A DNA stretch of 64,000 nt from an uncultured Opitutaceae bacterium (GCA_903919205.1 CAIXHE010000109.1:1-64000), one strand, 5' to 3'; counted from the stretch's first letter, positions 52,423-60,994 are shown. Numbers and translations are program-made. The notes: a model not told the origin generated them from the sequence alone.

Positions 52423-53723
52423 GCAGCGCAGAGACCCAGCCCGCCCCTGAGAAGGCCGCCCCCGATCCCGTTCAGGCGCCCAAGGCCGACGAGAAGGCGC
52501 CAACCCCCGAGAAGGTGAAGGCGGACCCCAAGGCCCTCGAGCTCACCCATCCCGCAGCGAAGACCGAGGATGCCAGCGCGGTCTCCGGCCTGCGCGACCC
52601 CGCGAAGCCGCAGGCGAGCCCGCCTACCGAGAAGGCCCCCCTGCGCAACAAGGTGATCTTCGGATTGTCCGCGCTCGGCTTCGCCGGGGCCGTGCTGGTC
52701 GCCTACCTCTTCGGCATCAAGCACAGCGCGCAGCCCGCGGAGTTTCCACCCGTGGCGAGCCCCTACGACTCGGCCATCTACGCCGACGGCATCATCGAGA
52801 GCGACCAGCCCAACGGCTCGAACATCAACATCTACCCGGAGGTCGCCGGGGCGATCACCCAGGTCTTCGTGCGCGAGGGCCAGCAGGTCGCCGCTGGGGC
52901 GCCCCTCGTGGCCATCGACGACTCGGTCCAGCGCGCGACCACCGAGCAGCTCCGCCTTCAGGCCGAGGCGGCCCTGGCGCTCCTCGAGGAACTCAAGGTC
53001 GAGCCAAGGCCCGAGACGCTGGCGATCGCGGGGGCCCAGGTGGGCCTCGCCGAATCCAATCTCAAGGCGGAGCGCGACCAGTATGACAAGGACCGCGCCT
53101 CCTTCGACATCGACCCGAAGAGCATCAGCCGGATCTCCCTCGACATCGCCCAGGACGCGGTCATTCAGGCACAGTCCGCCCTGGACGTCGCCCGCAGGCA
53201 GTTCGACCTCACGAAGGCGGGTGCCTGGAGCTACGACATCGCGAACCAGGAGAAGACCTACCAAGCCGGCCGCCAGGCCTATGAGTCCGCCAAGGCGCTG
53301 CTCCAGAAATTCGTGATCAAGGCGCCCATCGAGGGCCTGGTGCTGTCCGTCTACGCCACGGTCGGCAGCTACGTCTCGTCGCAGGGTGCGTACGATCCCT
53401 ATACGCAGGGATTCGACCAGATGGTGATCATGGGCCCGCCCCAGGAGTACCTGGCTGTCCGCTGCTACGTCGACGAGATCCTGATCTCACGGATACCCTC
53501 GAAGTGGCACATCCGCGCGGAGATGTCCCTCACGGGATCGACCGTCAAGGTGCCCCTCGAGTTCGTGCGGGTGCAGCCCTTCGTCTCACCGAAGATCGAG
53601 CTCTCCGACCAGCGCACCGAGAAGGTGGACCTGCGCGTGCTGCCCGTGATTTTCCGCTTCCAGAAGCAGGACCTGCCCGTCTACCCGGGACAGCTCGTCG
53701 ATGTGTACATCGGGCAGAAATAG
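52419..53723 (+). CDS. Membrane fusion (HlyD-type) adaptor
   Basis: This 434-residue adaptor has a cytoplasmic Pro/Lys/Ala-rich N-terminus of about 75 residues and one membrane helix (NKVIFGLSALGFAGAVLVAYLFG). The periplasmic part has a biotinyl-lipoyl-like domain (NIYPEVAGAITQVFVREGQQVAAGAPLVAIDD), a coiled-coil hairpin (AEAALALLEELKVEPRPETLAIAGAQV and onwards) and a beta-barrel (FVIKAPIEGLVLSVYATVGSYV). It is the DevB/MacA-like adaptor bridging the permease and the outer-membrane channel. The ATG at 52419 overlaps the ATPase stop. Confidence 0.9.
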   Translation: MSSAETQPAPEKAAPDPVQAPKADEKAPTPEKVKADPKALELTHPAAKTEDASAVSGLRDPAKPQASPPTEKAPLRNKVIFGLSALGFAGAVLVAYLFGIKHSAQPAEFPPVASPYDSAIYADGIIESDQPNGSNINIYPEVAGAITQVFVREGQQVAAGAPLVAIDDSVQRATTEQLRLQAEAALALLEELKVEPRPETLAIAGAQVGLAESNLKAERDQYDKDRASFDIDPKSISRISLDIAQDAVIQAQSALDVARRQFDLTKAGAWSYDIANQEKTYQAGRQAYESAKALLQKFVIKAPIEGLVLSVYATVGSYVSSQGAYDPYTQGFDQMVIMGPPQEYLAVRCYVDEILISRIPSKWHIRAEMSLTGSTVKVPLEFVRVQPFVSPKIELSDQRTEKVDLRVLPVIFRFQKQDLPVYPGQLVDVYIGQK

Positions 53724-53748
53724 CGGCCCGAGGATACCGCGAAACCCC

Positions 53749-55233
53749 ATGCACGCACCCCGCTTCCCCGTCCTTGGAAGGCTCGCGCTCGGAGCGTCGT
53801 CGGCGCTGCTGGCGTCGTGCGCGGTCGGGCCCGACTTCGTGAAGCCCGGCGCGCCCTCCGCGAGCCGCTTCACGCATGCTGCGCCCGAACTGGCCACGCT
53901 CGACGCCGACAAGAACCCCCAGCACCTCGCCTCGGGCAACCCCCTGAACGACGGGTGGTGGCGCCTGTTCAAGTCCGACGCCCTTGACGCCGTGATGGCC
54001 CAGTCGCTCGCCAGCAACCCCTCCCTGCAGGCGGCGGAGGCCAGCCTTCGCCAGAGCCGCGACACCCTGCGCGCGGGCTACGGCGTCTTCTATCCGCACG
54101 CGCAGGCCGCGCTGGACGCGAGCCGCGAGCACACGGCCGCGGCCACCGAGGGCCTCGCGACGCCCAGCGAGACCTTCACTCTGGTTACGCTCACCGGAAG
54201 CGTGAGCTATGCCCTGGATGTCTTCGGCGGACAGCGCCGGACCGTGGAGGGGCTTCGCGCTGCGGTGCAATACCAGCGCTTCGAGGCCGCCGCCGCATAC
54301 CTCTCGCTCTCAGCCAATGTCGTGGACACGAGCATCGCGCGGGCCGCCTACAGGGGCGAGATCCTCGCCACCCAGAGGATCCTCGCCCTGCAGCACGAGC
54401 AGCTGGACCTGATCGAGGTGCAGTACCACTCGGGTACCGCCGCCTACTCGAGCGTGCTCGCCCAGGTCGGGCTGATCACCGCCAACGAGGCGCTCCTCGC
54501 GCCCCTGCGCCAGAAGGCCGACGAGGCGGACGACCTCCTGTCGAGCCTCGAGGGCGAGGTCCCGTCCGCCTCCAGCCTGCCGGACATCGACCTCGCCACG
54601 CTCGCCGTCCCCGCCGAGCTTCCGCTCAGCCTGCCGTCGGATCTGGTGCGGCAGCGCCCGGACATCCTGGCCGCGGAGGCCCAGCTTCACGAGGCGAGCG
54701 CGAACATCGGCGTGGCGACCGCCGCACTCTTTCCCAGCTTCAGCCTGAGCGGCACCTATGGCGGGAGCGGGTCCGGCCTTGGCACGGTCACGCCTTCCTC
54801 GGGCAGGTTCTGGAGCGTGGGGCCGACCGCGACCATCCCGCTGTTCCAGGGCGGCTCGCTCTGGTACGGCCGAAGGGCGGCCATGGAGGCGTTCCAGCAG
54901 TCCCAGGCCACCTATAGGCTGACGGTGCTCGCCGCCTTCGCGCAGGTCGCCGACTGTCTGCATGCGCTTGAGCATGACGCGCAGGCCCTGCGCTCGCAGG
55001 TGAGCGCCCGCGACGCCGCCGACCAATCGCTCGCGCTCCTGCAGGCCAACTACCGCGCCGGGATCGCGGCGTACGCGGATGTCCTCGGGGCGGACGTGCA
55101 GGCCCATCAGGCGTCGGCCAACTACCTCCAGGCGCTCGCCCAGCGCCACCAGGACACGGTCGCCCTGTTCGCCGCGCTTGGGGGGGGCTGGTGGAACGCA
55201 TCGGACTCGGCGGGTCAGGTGGCGATGCCATGA
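53749..55233 (+). CDS. Outer-membrane efflux lipoprotein (NodT/OprM type)
   Basis: This 494-residue TolC-family channel has a lipoprotein signal (LALGASSALLASCAVGPDF), so it is anchored by the lipidated Cys. Two OEP repeats follow (NPSLQAAEASLRQSRDTLRAGYGVFYPHAQA, then RPDILAAEAQLHEASANIGVATAALFPSFSLSGTYG). The ATG at 53749 is used because the signal starts there. It is third in the exporter operon and is coupled to the permease by ATGA. Confidence 0.92.
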   Translation: MHAPRFPVLGRLALGASSALLASCAVGPDFVKPGAPSASRFTHAAPELATLDADKNPQHLASGNPLNDGWWRLFKSDALDAVMAQSLASNPSLQAAEASLRQSRDTLRAGYGVFYPHAQAALDASREHTAAATEGLATPSETFTLVTLTGSVSYALDVFGGQRRTVEGLRAAVQYQRFEAAAAYLSLSANVVDTSIARAAYRGEILATQRILALQHEQLDLIEVQYHSGTAAYSSVLAQVGLITANEALLAPLRQKADEADDLLSSLEGEVPSASSLPDIDLATLAVPAELPLSLPSDLVRQRPDILAAEAQLHEASANIGVATAALFPSFSLSGTYGGSGSGLGTVTPSSGRFWSVGPTATIPLFQGGSLWYGRRAAMEAFQQSQATYRLTVLAAFAQVADCLHALEHDAQALRSQVSARDAADQSLALLQANYRAGIAAYADVLGADVQAHQASANYLQALAQRHQDTVALFAALGGGWWNASDSAGQVAMP

Positions 55234-56372
55234 AGTACAGCGGCATCCTGAGGATCGGCTTCAAGCTGCTGGTCAACGACAAGGGGAAATTCTCGGCGCT
55301 CCTGATCGGCATCACGTTCGCGGTGTTCCTGATGCTCAACATGACCGCCGTCTTCGCGGGCATCCTCGACCGCGCATGCTCCACGGTGACCAATGTCGGC
55401 GCGGAGGTCTGGGTGATGGATCCCTCGGTCAACGTGGCCTCGGCTGCGATCCCCATGCCCGACTACGTCCTGGACGCGGTGCGGAGCATGGACGGCGTGA
55501 GTTATGCCGTGCCGCTCTTCATGGGCGGGGCGCTCGTCAAGCTCTCCAATGGGACGTTCCAGGCGGTCTACGTGGTCGGCCTCGACGACTCGAGCCTGCT
55601 CGGGAGGCCCGAGATCGAGCAGGGTAACATCCTCGACATCTACAACGACAACACCGTGTTTGCGGTCGACGACGCCGAGTTCCCGAAGCTGGGCAACCCG
55701 AAGGTGGGAACCTCCTTCGAGCTCAATGACTTCAGGTGCACGATCGTCGGCATCGCCCGGGTGGCATCCAATGGCCTGAATGGGATCCCGACGCTCTACA
55801 CCACCTACAACCGGGCGATCCACTTCATCCCGTCCACGCGCTACACGACCTCCTACGTGCTGGTGAAGCCCAAGAACCAGGCCGCGATCGCGGGCATCCA
55901 GCGCCAGGTCGCCAAGCTGGGATACGTGGCCTACACCGCGGCCGGCTTCCGCCAGCGCATCTCCGATTACTTCACCTATCAGACCGGCATAGGCACCAAC
56001 ATCCTGCTGATGACGGTGATCAGCTTCATCGTGGGCCTGTCGATCTCCGGGCAGACCTTTTACACCTTCATTCTCGAGAATCTCGACAAATTCGGCGCCC
56101 TGAAGGCCATAGGGGCCAAGGGGTGCGAGCTGGTCTACATGATCCTCTTCATGGCCAGCCTGATGGCCCTGACCGGATACGGGCTGGGCGTGGGCCTTGT
56201 CACCCTGATGATCCTGTTGGCCAAGGCGAGGCTGCCCAACTACGCCGCGACCATCACCTTTGGAAACCTGAGCGCGGCCTTTGGCATGGTCCTGGTGATC
56301 GCGGGAGTCTCGAGCTACATAGGGGCCCGCAAGGTCCTGCGCGTGGAGCCCTTCGACATCTTCCGGGACTGA
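55230..56372 (+). CDS. FtsX-type ABC permease (DevC/MacB-like)
   Basis: This 380-residue permease has one membrane helix near the N-terminus (FSALLIGITFAVFLMLNMTAVFA), a periplasmic domain of about 220 residues and three C-terminal helices (ILLMTVISFIVGLSISGQTFYTFI, LVYMILFMASLMALTGYGLGVGLVTLMILLA and LSAAFGMVLVIAGVSSYIGA). This is the DevC/MacB-type layout without a fused ATPase, used for mechanotransmission-type export of glycolipids, peptides or drugs. The substrate is unknown. It is the last gene of the exporter operon. Confidence 0.9.
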   Translation: MKYSGILRIGFKLLVNDKGKFSALLIGITFAVFLMLNMTAVFAGILDRACSTVTNVGAEVWVMDPSVNVASAAIPMPDYVLDAVRSMDGVSYAVPLFMGGALVKLSNGTFQAVYVVGLDDSSLLGRPEIEQGNILDIYNDNTVFAVDDAEFPKLGNPKVGTSFELNDFRCTIVGIARVASNGLNGIPTLYTTYNRAIHFIPSTRYTTSYVLVKPKNQAAIAGIQRQVAKLGYVAYTAAGFRQRISDYFTYQTGIGTNILLMTVISFIVGLSISGQTFYTFILENLDKFGALKAIGAKGCELVYMILFMASLMALTGYGLGVGLVTLMILLAKARLPNYAATITFGNLSAAFGMVLVIAGVSSYIGARKVLRVEPFDIFRD

Positions 56373-56407
56373 CCGCCCGGGGCGGGATCGGGGGCGCCCG
56401 GGGCCAT

Positions 56408-56458
56408 TAGGGAAAGACCCCAGAGCCCATCCATGGGTTGAGCTTGGTCGTTAACCAA
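56408..56458 (+). promoter_or_regulatory. Putative control region of the kai operon
   Basis: Two inverted repeats lie upstream of kaiC. GGGA-AAG-ACCCC (56410-56421) resembles the region-2 palindrome but has no YANNCT hexamer 22 bp downstream. TTGGT-N5-ACCAA (56444-56458) lies 21 bp before the kaiC ATG. TATAAA (56470-56475) and TTAACC are possible -10 elements. Confidence 0.4.
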
Positions 56459-56479
56459 AGAGAAGAGGTATATAAATTG

Positions 56480-58288
56480 ATGAAAACCAAGGGAAAACGA
56501 TCTACCCCAAAACGCGTTCCCCTGCCCAAGTGCAGGACGGGGATCCGTGGGCTGGATGAAATCACCGGCGGGGGTCTCCCCTTGGGACGGCCGACCTTGG
56601 TGTGCGGGGGCGCCGGCTGCGGCAAGACCCTCCTGGCGACCGAATTCCTCGTCCGAGGCGCTACCCTGTACCACGAGGCGGGGGTTCTGATGTCGTTCGA
56701 GGAGACCGAGGCCGAGCTGACCGCAAACGTGGCCTCGCTGGGCTTCGACCTCGCCTCGCTCACGAAGCACAAGATGCTGGTCATCGACTACGTCCACATT
56801 GAGTCCGGCGACGTCCAAGAGAGCGGCGACTACGACCTGGAGGGCCTCTTCGTTCGCCTCAACTTTGCGATAGACTCCGTGGGCGCCAAGCGCGTGGTGC
56901 TCGATTCCCTGGAGGCACTGTTCTCGGGCCTGCGCAACGAGGCCGTGCTGCGGGCCGAGCTTCGGCGGCTGTTCCGCTGGTTGAAGGACAAGGGCGTGAC
57001 CGCCATCATCACCGCGGAGCGCGGGCGGGACCACCTGACGCGCCACGGCCTGGAGGAGTATGTGTCCGACTGCGTGATCCTGCTCGACCACCGGGTGAAC
57101 GACCAGATCGCGACGAGACACATGCGGGTCGTCAAGTACCGCGGCGCCCTTCACGGCACGAACGAATTTCCGTTCCTGATCGGGCATGACGGCCTGAGCG
57201 TGCAGCCCATCACCTCGCTCTCCCTCAACCACCGGGTGTCCAGCGATCGCATCGCGACCGGCATCCCCCGGCTCGACGCGATGCTCGGAGGCCGCGGCTT
57301 CTTCCGCGGGAGCAGCATCCTGCTCACCGGAACGCCCGGCACCGGAAAGACCATCGTCGCGGCGAACTTCGCCCATGCGGCGTGTCATCGGGGAGAGCGA
57401 GTGCTGTTCTTCTCCTTCGAGGAGTCACCGCACCAGATCGTGCGCAACATGAACTCGATCGGCCTGGATCTCGAGCCGCTCGTGAAACGCAAACTCCTGC
57501 GGTTCCACTCGGCGCGCCCTTCGCTGTACGGCCTCGAGATGCACCTCTCGACGATGTTCAAGGAGATCCAGGCCTTCGAGCCCCAGGTCGTGATCATGGA
57601 CCCGATCACCAGCCTCATGAACGCTGGCACCGAATCGGAGGGGAAGGGCATGGTGACCCGCCTCATCGACTACCTGAAGGCGCGCCAGATCACCTCGCTC
57701 TTCACGAGCCTGACCCAAGGGGGACACGTGCTCGCCACGAGCGAGGCCGCGATGTCCTCGCTCATGGACTCGTGGCTCCTGCTGCAGGACTTTGAGGGCA
57801 ACGGCGAGCGCAACCGCGTCCTCTACGTGCTCAAGGCTCGAGGGATGGCGCATTCGAACCAGATCCGCGAGTTTCTCATCTCCGACAAGGGGATCGACTT
57901 GGTCGACGCCTACATCGGTACCAGCGGGGTGCTCACGGGCTCGGCGAGGGCCGCCCAGACCGCGCGAGAAAAGGCCGAGGTCCTTGCCGGCCAGCAGGAG
58001 GCCGCCCGCAGAAAGCGGGAGCTGGAGCGCGCGCGCGTCGCGCTGGAGCGGCAGATCTCCGCGCTGCGCTCCGAGCACGAGGCAAGCGCGGAGGAACTGC
58101 GCCGGATCGACGAGCAGGTCGGCACGCGGACGCGGATGCTGAAGACCGAGCGCACGGAGCTCGGTCGCCTCCGCCAGGCGGACGCCACCCTCGCGGACGG
58201 AGCGAGGGACGGGGCGCGGGACGGAGCCCGAGATGGGGACGGGAATGGAGCGAGCGATGGCTCGCACGAGGGGCGCGCACGGCGATGA
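56480..58288 (+). CDS. kaiC: KaiC-like double-domain ATPase/kinase
   Basis: This 602-residue KaiC has two RecA-like domains. CI has Walker A GGAGCGKT (residues 43-50) and catalytic Glu74-Glu75, and CII has Walker A GTPGTGKT (284-291) and Glu314-Glu315. The dual phosphosite of cyanobacterial KaiC (Ser431-Thr432) aligns with Ser426-Ser427 in EAAMSSLMDSWLLLQ. After about residue 490 comes an extra tail of about 110 residues with a charged coiled coil and four copies of a GARD-type repeat. Cyanobacterial KaiC ends near 519 residues in a short KaiA-binding tail, and no kaiA is found here. The ATG at 56480 follows AGAGAAGAGG. It overlaps kaiB by 4 bp. Confidence 0.92.
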   Translation: MKTKGKRSTPKRVPLPKCRTGIRGLDEITGGGLPLGRPTLVCGGAGCGKTLLATEFLVRGATLYHEAGVLMSFEETEAELTANVASLGFDLASLTKHKMLVIDYVHIESGDVQESGDYDLEGLFVRLNFAIDSVGAKRVVLDSLEALFSGLRNEAVLRAELRRLFRWLKDKGVTAIITAERGRDHLTRHGLEEYVSDCVILLDHRVNDQIATRHMRVVKYRGALHGTNEFPFLIGHDGLSVQPITSLSLNHRVSSDRIATGIPRLDAMLGGRGFFRGSSILLTGTPGTGKTIVAANFAHAACHRGERVLFFSFEESPHQIVRNMNSIGLDLEPLVKRKLLRFHSARPSLYGLEMHLSTMFKEIQAFEPQVVIMDPITSLMNAGTESEGKGMVTRLIDYLKARQITSLFTSLTQGGHVLATSEAAMSSLMDSWLLLQDFEGNGERNRVLYVLKARGMAHSNQIREFLISDKGIDLVDAYIGTSGVLTGSARAAQTAREKAEVLAGQQEAARRKRELERARVALERQISALRSEHEASAEELRRIDEQVGTRTRMLKTERTELGRLRQADATLADGARDGARDGARDGDGNGASDGSHEGRARR

Positions 58289-58614
58289 AGCGTGCAAAGA
58301 AGAGCACCCCCCCCAAGAAGCGGGGCCGACTCACGGCGAAGCTCTGGCAACTTCGGCTCTACGTCATGGACCAGACGCCCAAGTCGATGGAGGCCCTTAC
58401 AAATCTGAAAAAGCTCTGCGAGACCCACCTCAAGGGACGCTATCGCATCAAGGTGGTGGACCTGCTCAAGGATCCCCGCCTCGCCAAGGGCGACCAGATC
58501 CTGGCCATACCCACCGTCGTGAGGTTACTGCCCCGCCCCGTGCGAACGATCATCGGTACGCTATCCGACATGGAGAAGGCCCTGTTGGGCCTCGACCTGC
58601 GCGCCTCTGATTGA
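58285..58614 (+). CDS. kaiB: KaiB-like protein 1, basic N-terminal extension
   Basis: This 109-residue KaiB family protein has a thioredoxin-like core: LWQLRLYVMDQTPKSMEALTNLKKLCETHL, then YRIKVVDLLKDPRLAKGDQILAIPTVVRLLPRPVRTIIGTLSDMEKALLGL. KaiB binds KaiC CI after fold switching and opposes autophosphorylation. An N-terminal extension of about 20 basic residues (KRAKKSTPPKKRG) is not found in standard KaiB. It overlaps the kaiC stop by 4 bp (ATGA). Confidence 0.88.
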   Translation: MKRAKKSTPPKKRGRLTAKLWQLRLYVMDQTPKSMEALTNLKKLCETHLKGRYRIKVVDLLKDPRLAKGDQILAIPTVVRLLPRPVRTIIGTLSDMEKALLGLDLRASD

Positions 58615-58690
58615 ACGGCTCCCACTGAAGAAAAAAAAGAGCATCCGCACCACCGGGGCCTTCCGGAAGGCCCTGGCAAGCAACACACGG

Positions 58691-58978
58691 GTGACCTACG
58701 TGCTGCGGCTCTATGTCGCCGGAGCCACGGCGCGCTCGCGCGAGGCCCTCCGGAGTGTCCACGACGTATGCGAGGCGCAACTCGGCTCTCGCTACGACCT
58801 GCAGGTGGTCGACATCTACCAGGAGCCCGCCCTGGCGCGCAAGAGCCAGATCGTCGCCACTCCCACCCTCGTTCGGGAGCGCCCGCTTCCCGTGAGGCGC
58901 TTCATCGGCAACATGATGAACTCGGGCAAGTTTCTACTGTCCTGCGACGCCGGCAGGGGAGCGGGTGATTCCCCATGA
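58691..58978 (+). CDS. kaiB: KaiB-like protein 2
   Basis: This 95-residue second KaiB begins at a GTG giving VTYVLRLYVAGATARSREALRSVHDVCEAQL, exactly where a canonical KaiB starts. It continues YDLQVVDIYQEPALARKSQIVATPTLVRERPLPVRRFIGNM. The 76 bp between the two kaiB genes stay open in this frame and encode a basic stretch (KKKKSIRTTGAFRK) like the extension of KaiB 1, so a non-standard start (CTG at 58625 or ATT at 58610) is possible. It overlaps the histidine kinase by 4 bp. The protein differs from KaiB 1 over most positions, so the duplication is old. Confidence 0.85.
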   Translation: MTYVLRLYVAGATARSREALRSVHDVCEAQLGSRYDLQVVDIYQEPALARKSQIVATPTLVRERPLPVRRFIGNMMNSGKFLLSCDAGRGAGDSP

Positions 58979-60207
58979 AGCCCCCGAGGCCACACCGCCC
59001 GTTCCGGGGCCGACTCGCGCTCGCCGAGGCTAGGATGCGCATGGAGGAGGCGGAGCAGGCCCTTCGGGCGATCCTCTCGGGCGAGGTGGACACCCTGGTC
59101 GTGCCCGGAGAGCTCGGTCCGAGGGTCTACACCCTCCGGGGCGAAGAGAGCGCCTACCGCACGCTGATCGAGTCCATGAACGAGGGGGCGCTCACGATCA
59201 CCCGCCGGATGCTCATCCTCTTCTCGAACCGATGCTTCGCACGGATGGTGGGGTGCCCGCTCAAGCGGGTGATAGGAACCGACTTCACCCGCTTTCTTTC
59301 CCGGGCGGACCGGGCTGCGTTCCGCCAGATGCTCGGTGCCGCCGAGGGGGATGATGCCAAGATACGGCTCGTCCTCCGCGGCGTCGACGGCACGCAGACG
59401 CCCGTGCAGGTCTCCGTCAACCAGGGCGATGGAGGAGGTTCGCGCGCGGTCCCGATCGGGCTTGTCGTCACGGACCTGACCGAGGCGCAGCGCACCGAGA
59501 CCCTGATGCGGGCGCTCACCCACCGGGTCGTCCAGGTCCAGGAGGCCGAGCGCGGGCGGGTGGCCCTCGAGCTCCACGACGGCATCACCCAGCTGATCTG
59601 CGCCGTGCTCTTCAGAAGCCAGGCTCTGCTGGAAAGTTTTGAGGGCGGCAGCGGGCCGCTCAAAAGCGATGCCCTCGCGCTGCGCGACCTGGCGAGCAGG
59701 ACCGCCGAGGAGGTCGAGCGCATATCGCACGACCTGAGGCCGAGCATTCTGGACCAGCTCGGCCTGGTCGCGGCCCTGCGCAACGCCGTCGAAAGCTTCT
59801 CCGAGCGCACCGGGGTGCCTTCCCGGATCACGTGCACGAACATGCCCACCCGACTCAACATCGACAGCGAGCTCACGCTCTACCGCATCCTCCAGGAGGC
59901 CCTCAGGAACATCGAGAAGCACGCCGACGCGCGGGGGGTGACGGTGAGCCTGACGCAGTCTCGGCTGTTCGTGCAGCTCAGCGTCAGGGACGACGGGCAG
60001 GGCTTCGACACGAGGCGCAGGAAGGCGGGGCAGGGACCCGACCGCGTGGACGGCCTCGGGATCGCGGGAATGCGCGAGCGCGCCGCGCACGTGGGCGGGG
60101 CCCTCTCGCTCACCTCCGTGCTCAAGTCGGGCACGGAAATCCGCGCGACGATACCGAAGGAAGCCGCGCGGCCCCGGCGCAAGGCTTCGCGCCAGGCTAG
60201 GGTTTGA
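58975..60207 (+). CDS. NarL-type PAS histidine kinase of the kai operon
   Basis: This 410-residue cytoplasmic kinase has an N-terminal coiled coil (RMRMEEAEQALRAILSGEVDTLVV), a PAS domain (about residues 60-170), a HisKA_3 helix with the phospho-His in VALELHDGITQLI, and an ATPase domain ending GLGIAGMRERAAHVGGALSL. This is the class that pairs with NarL/FixJ-type regulators. No receiver gene follows, so the partner is elsewhere. ATGA overlap with the second kaiB links it to the Kai proteins. Its stop codon lies inside the palindrome of the next promoter. It may be the output kinase of a Kai-like timing or state switch. Confidence 0.9.
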   Translation: MKPPRPHRPFRGRLALAEARMRMEEAEQALRAILSGEVDTLVVPGELGPRVYTLRGEESAYRTLIESMNEGALTITRRMLILFSNRCFARMVGCPLKRVIGTDFTRFLSRADRAAFRQMLGAAEGDDAKIRLVLRGVDGTQTPVQVSVNQGDGGGSRAVPIGLVVTDLTEAQRTETLMRALTHRVVQVQEAERGRVALELHDGITQLICAVLFRSQALLESFEGGSGPLKSDALALRDLASRTAEEVERISHDLRPSILDQLGLVAALRNAVESFSERTGVPSRITCTNMPTRLNIDSELTLYRILQEALRNIEKHADARGVTVSLTQSRLFVQLSVRDDGQGFDTRRRKAGQGPDRVDGLGIAGMRERAAHVGGALSLTSVLKSGTEIRATIPKEAARPRRKASRQARV

Positions 60208-60241
60208 CCCCATTGGTGGGCCTGTTCCTTCGGCGCATGCT
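60198..60241 (+). promoter_or_regulatory. Palindrome-N22 stress promoter of the 60305 operon
   Basis: TAGGGT-TTG-ACCCCAT, then 22 bp and CATGCT on the plus strand. The leader to the ATG at 60305 is about 57 nt. The palindrome overlaps the stop codon of the kinase gene. Confidence 0.77.
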
Positions 60242-60304
60242 CCTGACCTCAGGAGGGGCCGCTGCGGCATCCCGCGCGCAGACGACCCGCCTGAGCCCAC
60301 CACC

Positions 60305-60994
60305 ATGCATCCGCGCAGCCAGCTATCAGGATCCCAACTCCGCACCTATGAGCGCATCTTCCAGCACCCGATGTCCCACAACCTGGGCTGGCACGACGTC
60401 TACGGCATGTTCAGCCAGCTGGGCACGGTCGAGACCGAGCCCAACGGCAACACGAAGGTGACGCGCAACGGGCAGTTCATCACGCTGCCGCCCCACCGCA
60501 CGAAGGACGTCTCCGAGGACCACGAGGTCATGGTCCTCAGGCATTTCCTTGAGCAGACGGAGATACCGGAATTCAAGGCGCCCGAGCTCGAGGGCCATTG
60601 GTTGGTGGTCATCGATCACCACGAGGCCCGGCTCTTCAACTCCGGGGTTCCTGGGTCCGAGGCGGCGAAGATGCTGACCAACGAGCCCCACTACTTCCGC
60701 CATGCAGCGCATTCGAGGGAGTTCGCCGAGGGCGAGGAGAAGCCGGACCCGAACACCTTCTTCACCCCGCTGGCGAACGCCCTCAAGGGGGCCCGCAAGG
60801 TTCTCGTCTTCGGCAACGGCACGGGGATGAGCAGCGAGATGGACCAGTTCGTGGGCTGGCTTAAGAAGCACCGACCCGAGCTCTCCCGCCGCGTGGTGGG
60901 CTCGGTCGTCGTCAACGAGAACCACCTCTCCGACGGCCAGCTCCTCGAGAAGGCGCGGGTGTTCTTCGCCGGCCTGCCGGACGCCCACACATGA
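60305..60994 (+). CDS. Unknown soluble stress-operon protein
   Basis: This 229-residue soluble protein has a polar N-terminal part (MSHNLGWHDVYGMFSQLGTVETEPNGNTKVTRNGQFITLPPHRTKD) that looks like a small nucleic acid or dsRBD/HTH-like module. A second domain starts HWLVVIDHHEARLFNSG and continues with ARKVLVFGNGTGMSSEMDQFVGWLKKHRPELSRRVVGSVVVNENHLSDGQLL. The second domain resembles the eRF1 domain 2/3-like or host-attachment family seen in stress operons. I cannot name it with confidence. It overlaps the MDR oxidoreductase by 4 bp. Confidence 0.65.
   Translation: MHPRSQLSGSQLRTYERIFQHPMSHNLGWHDVYGMFSQLGTVETEPNGNTKVTRNGQFITLPPHRTKDVSEDHEVMVLRHFLEQTEIPEFKAPELEGHWLVVIDHHEARLFNSGVPGSEAAKMLTNEPHYFRHAAHSREFAEGEEKPDPNTFFTPLANALKGARKVLVFGNGTGMSSEMDQFVGWLKKHRPELSRRVVGSVVVNENHLSDGQLLEKARVFFAGLPDAHT

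Noticed and set aside
56438-56480. TTG start of kaiC at 56438.
   Set aside because: It lies upstream of a good purine-rich ribosome binding site that fits the ATG at 56480, and its 14 extra residues are not KaiC-like.
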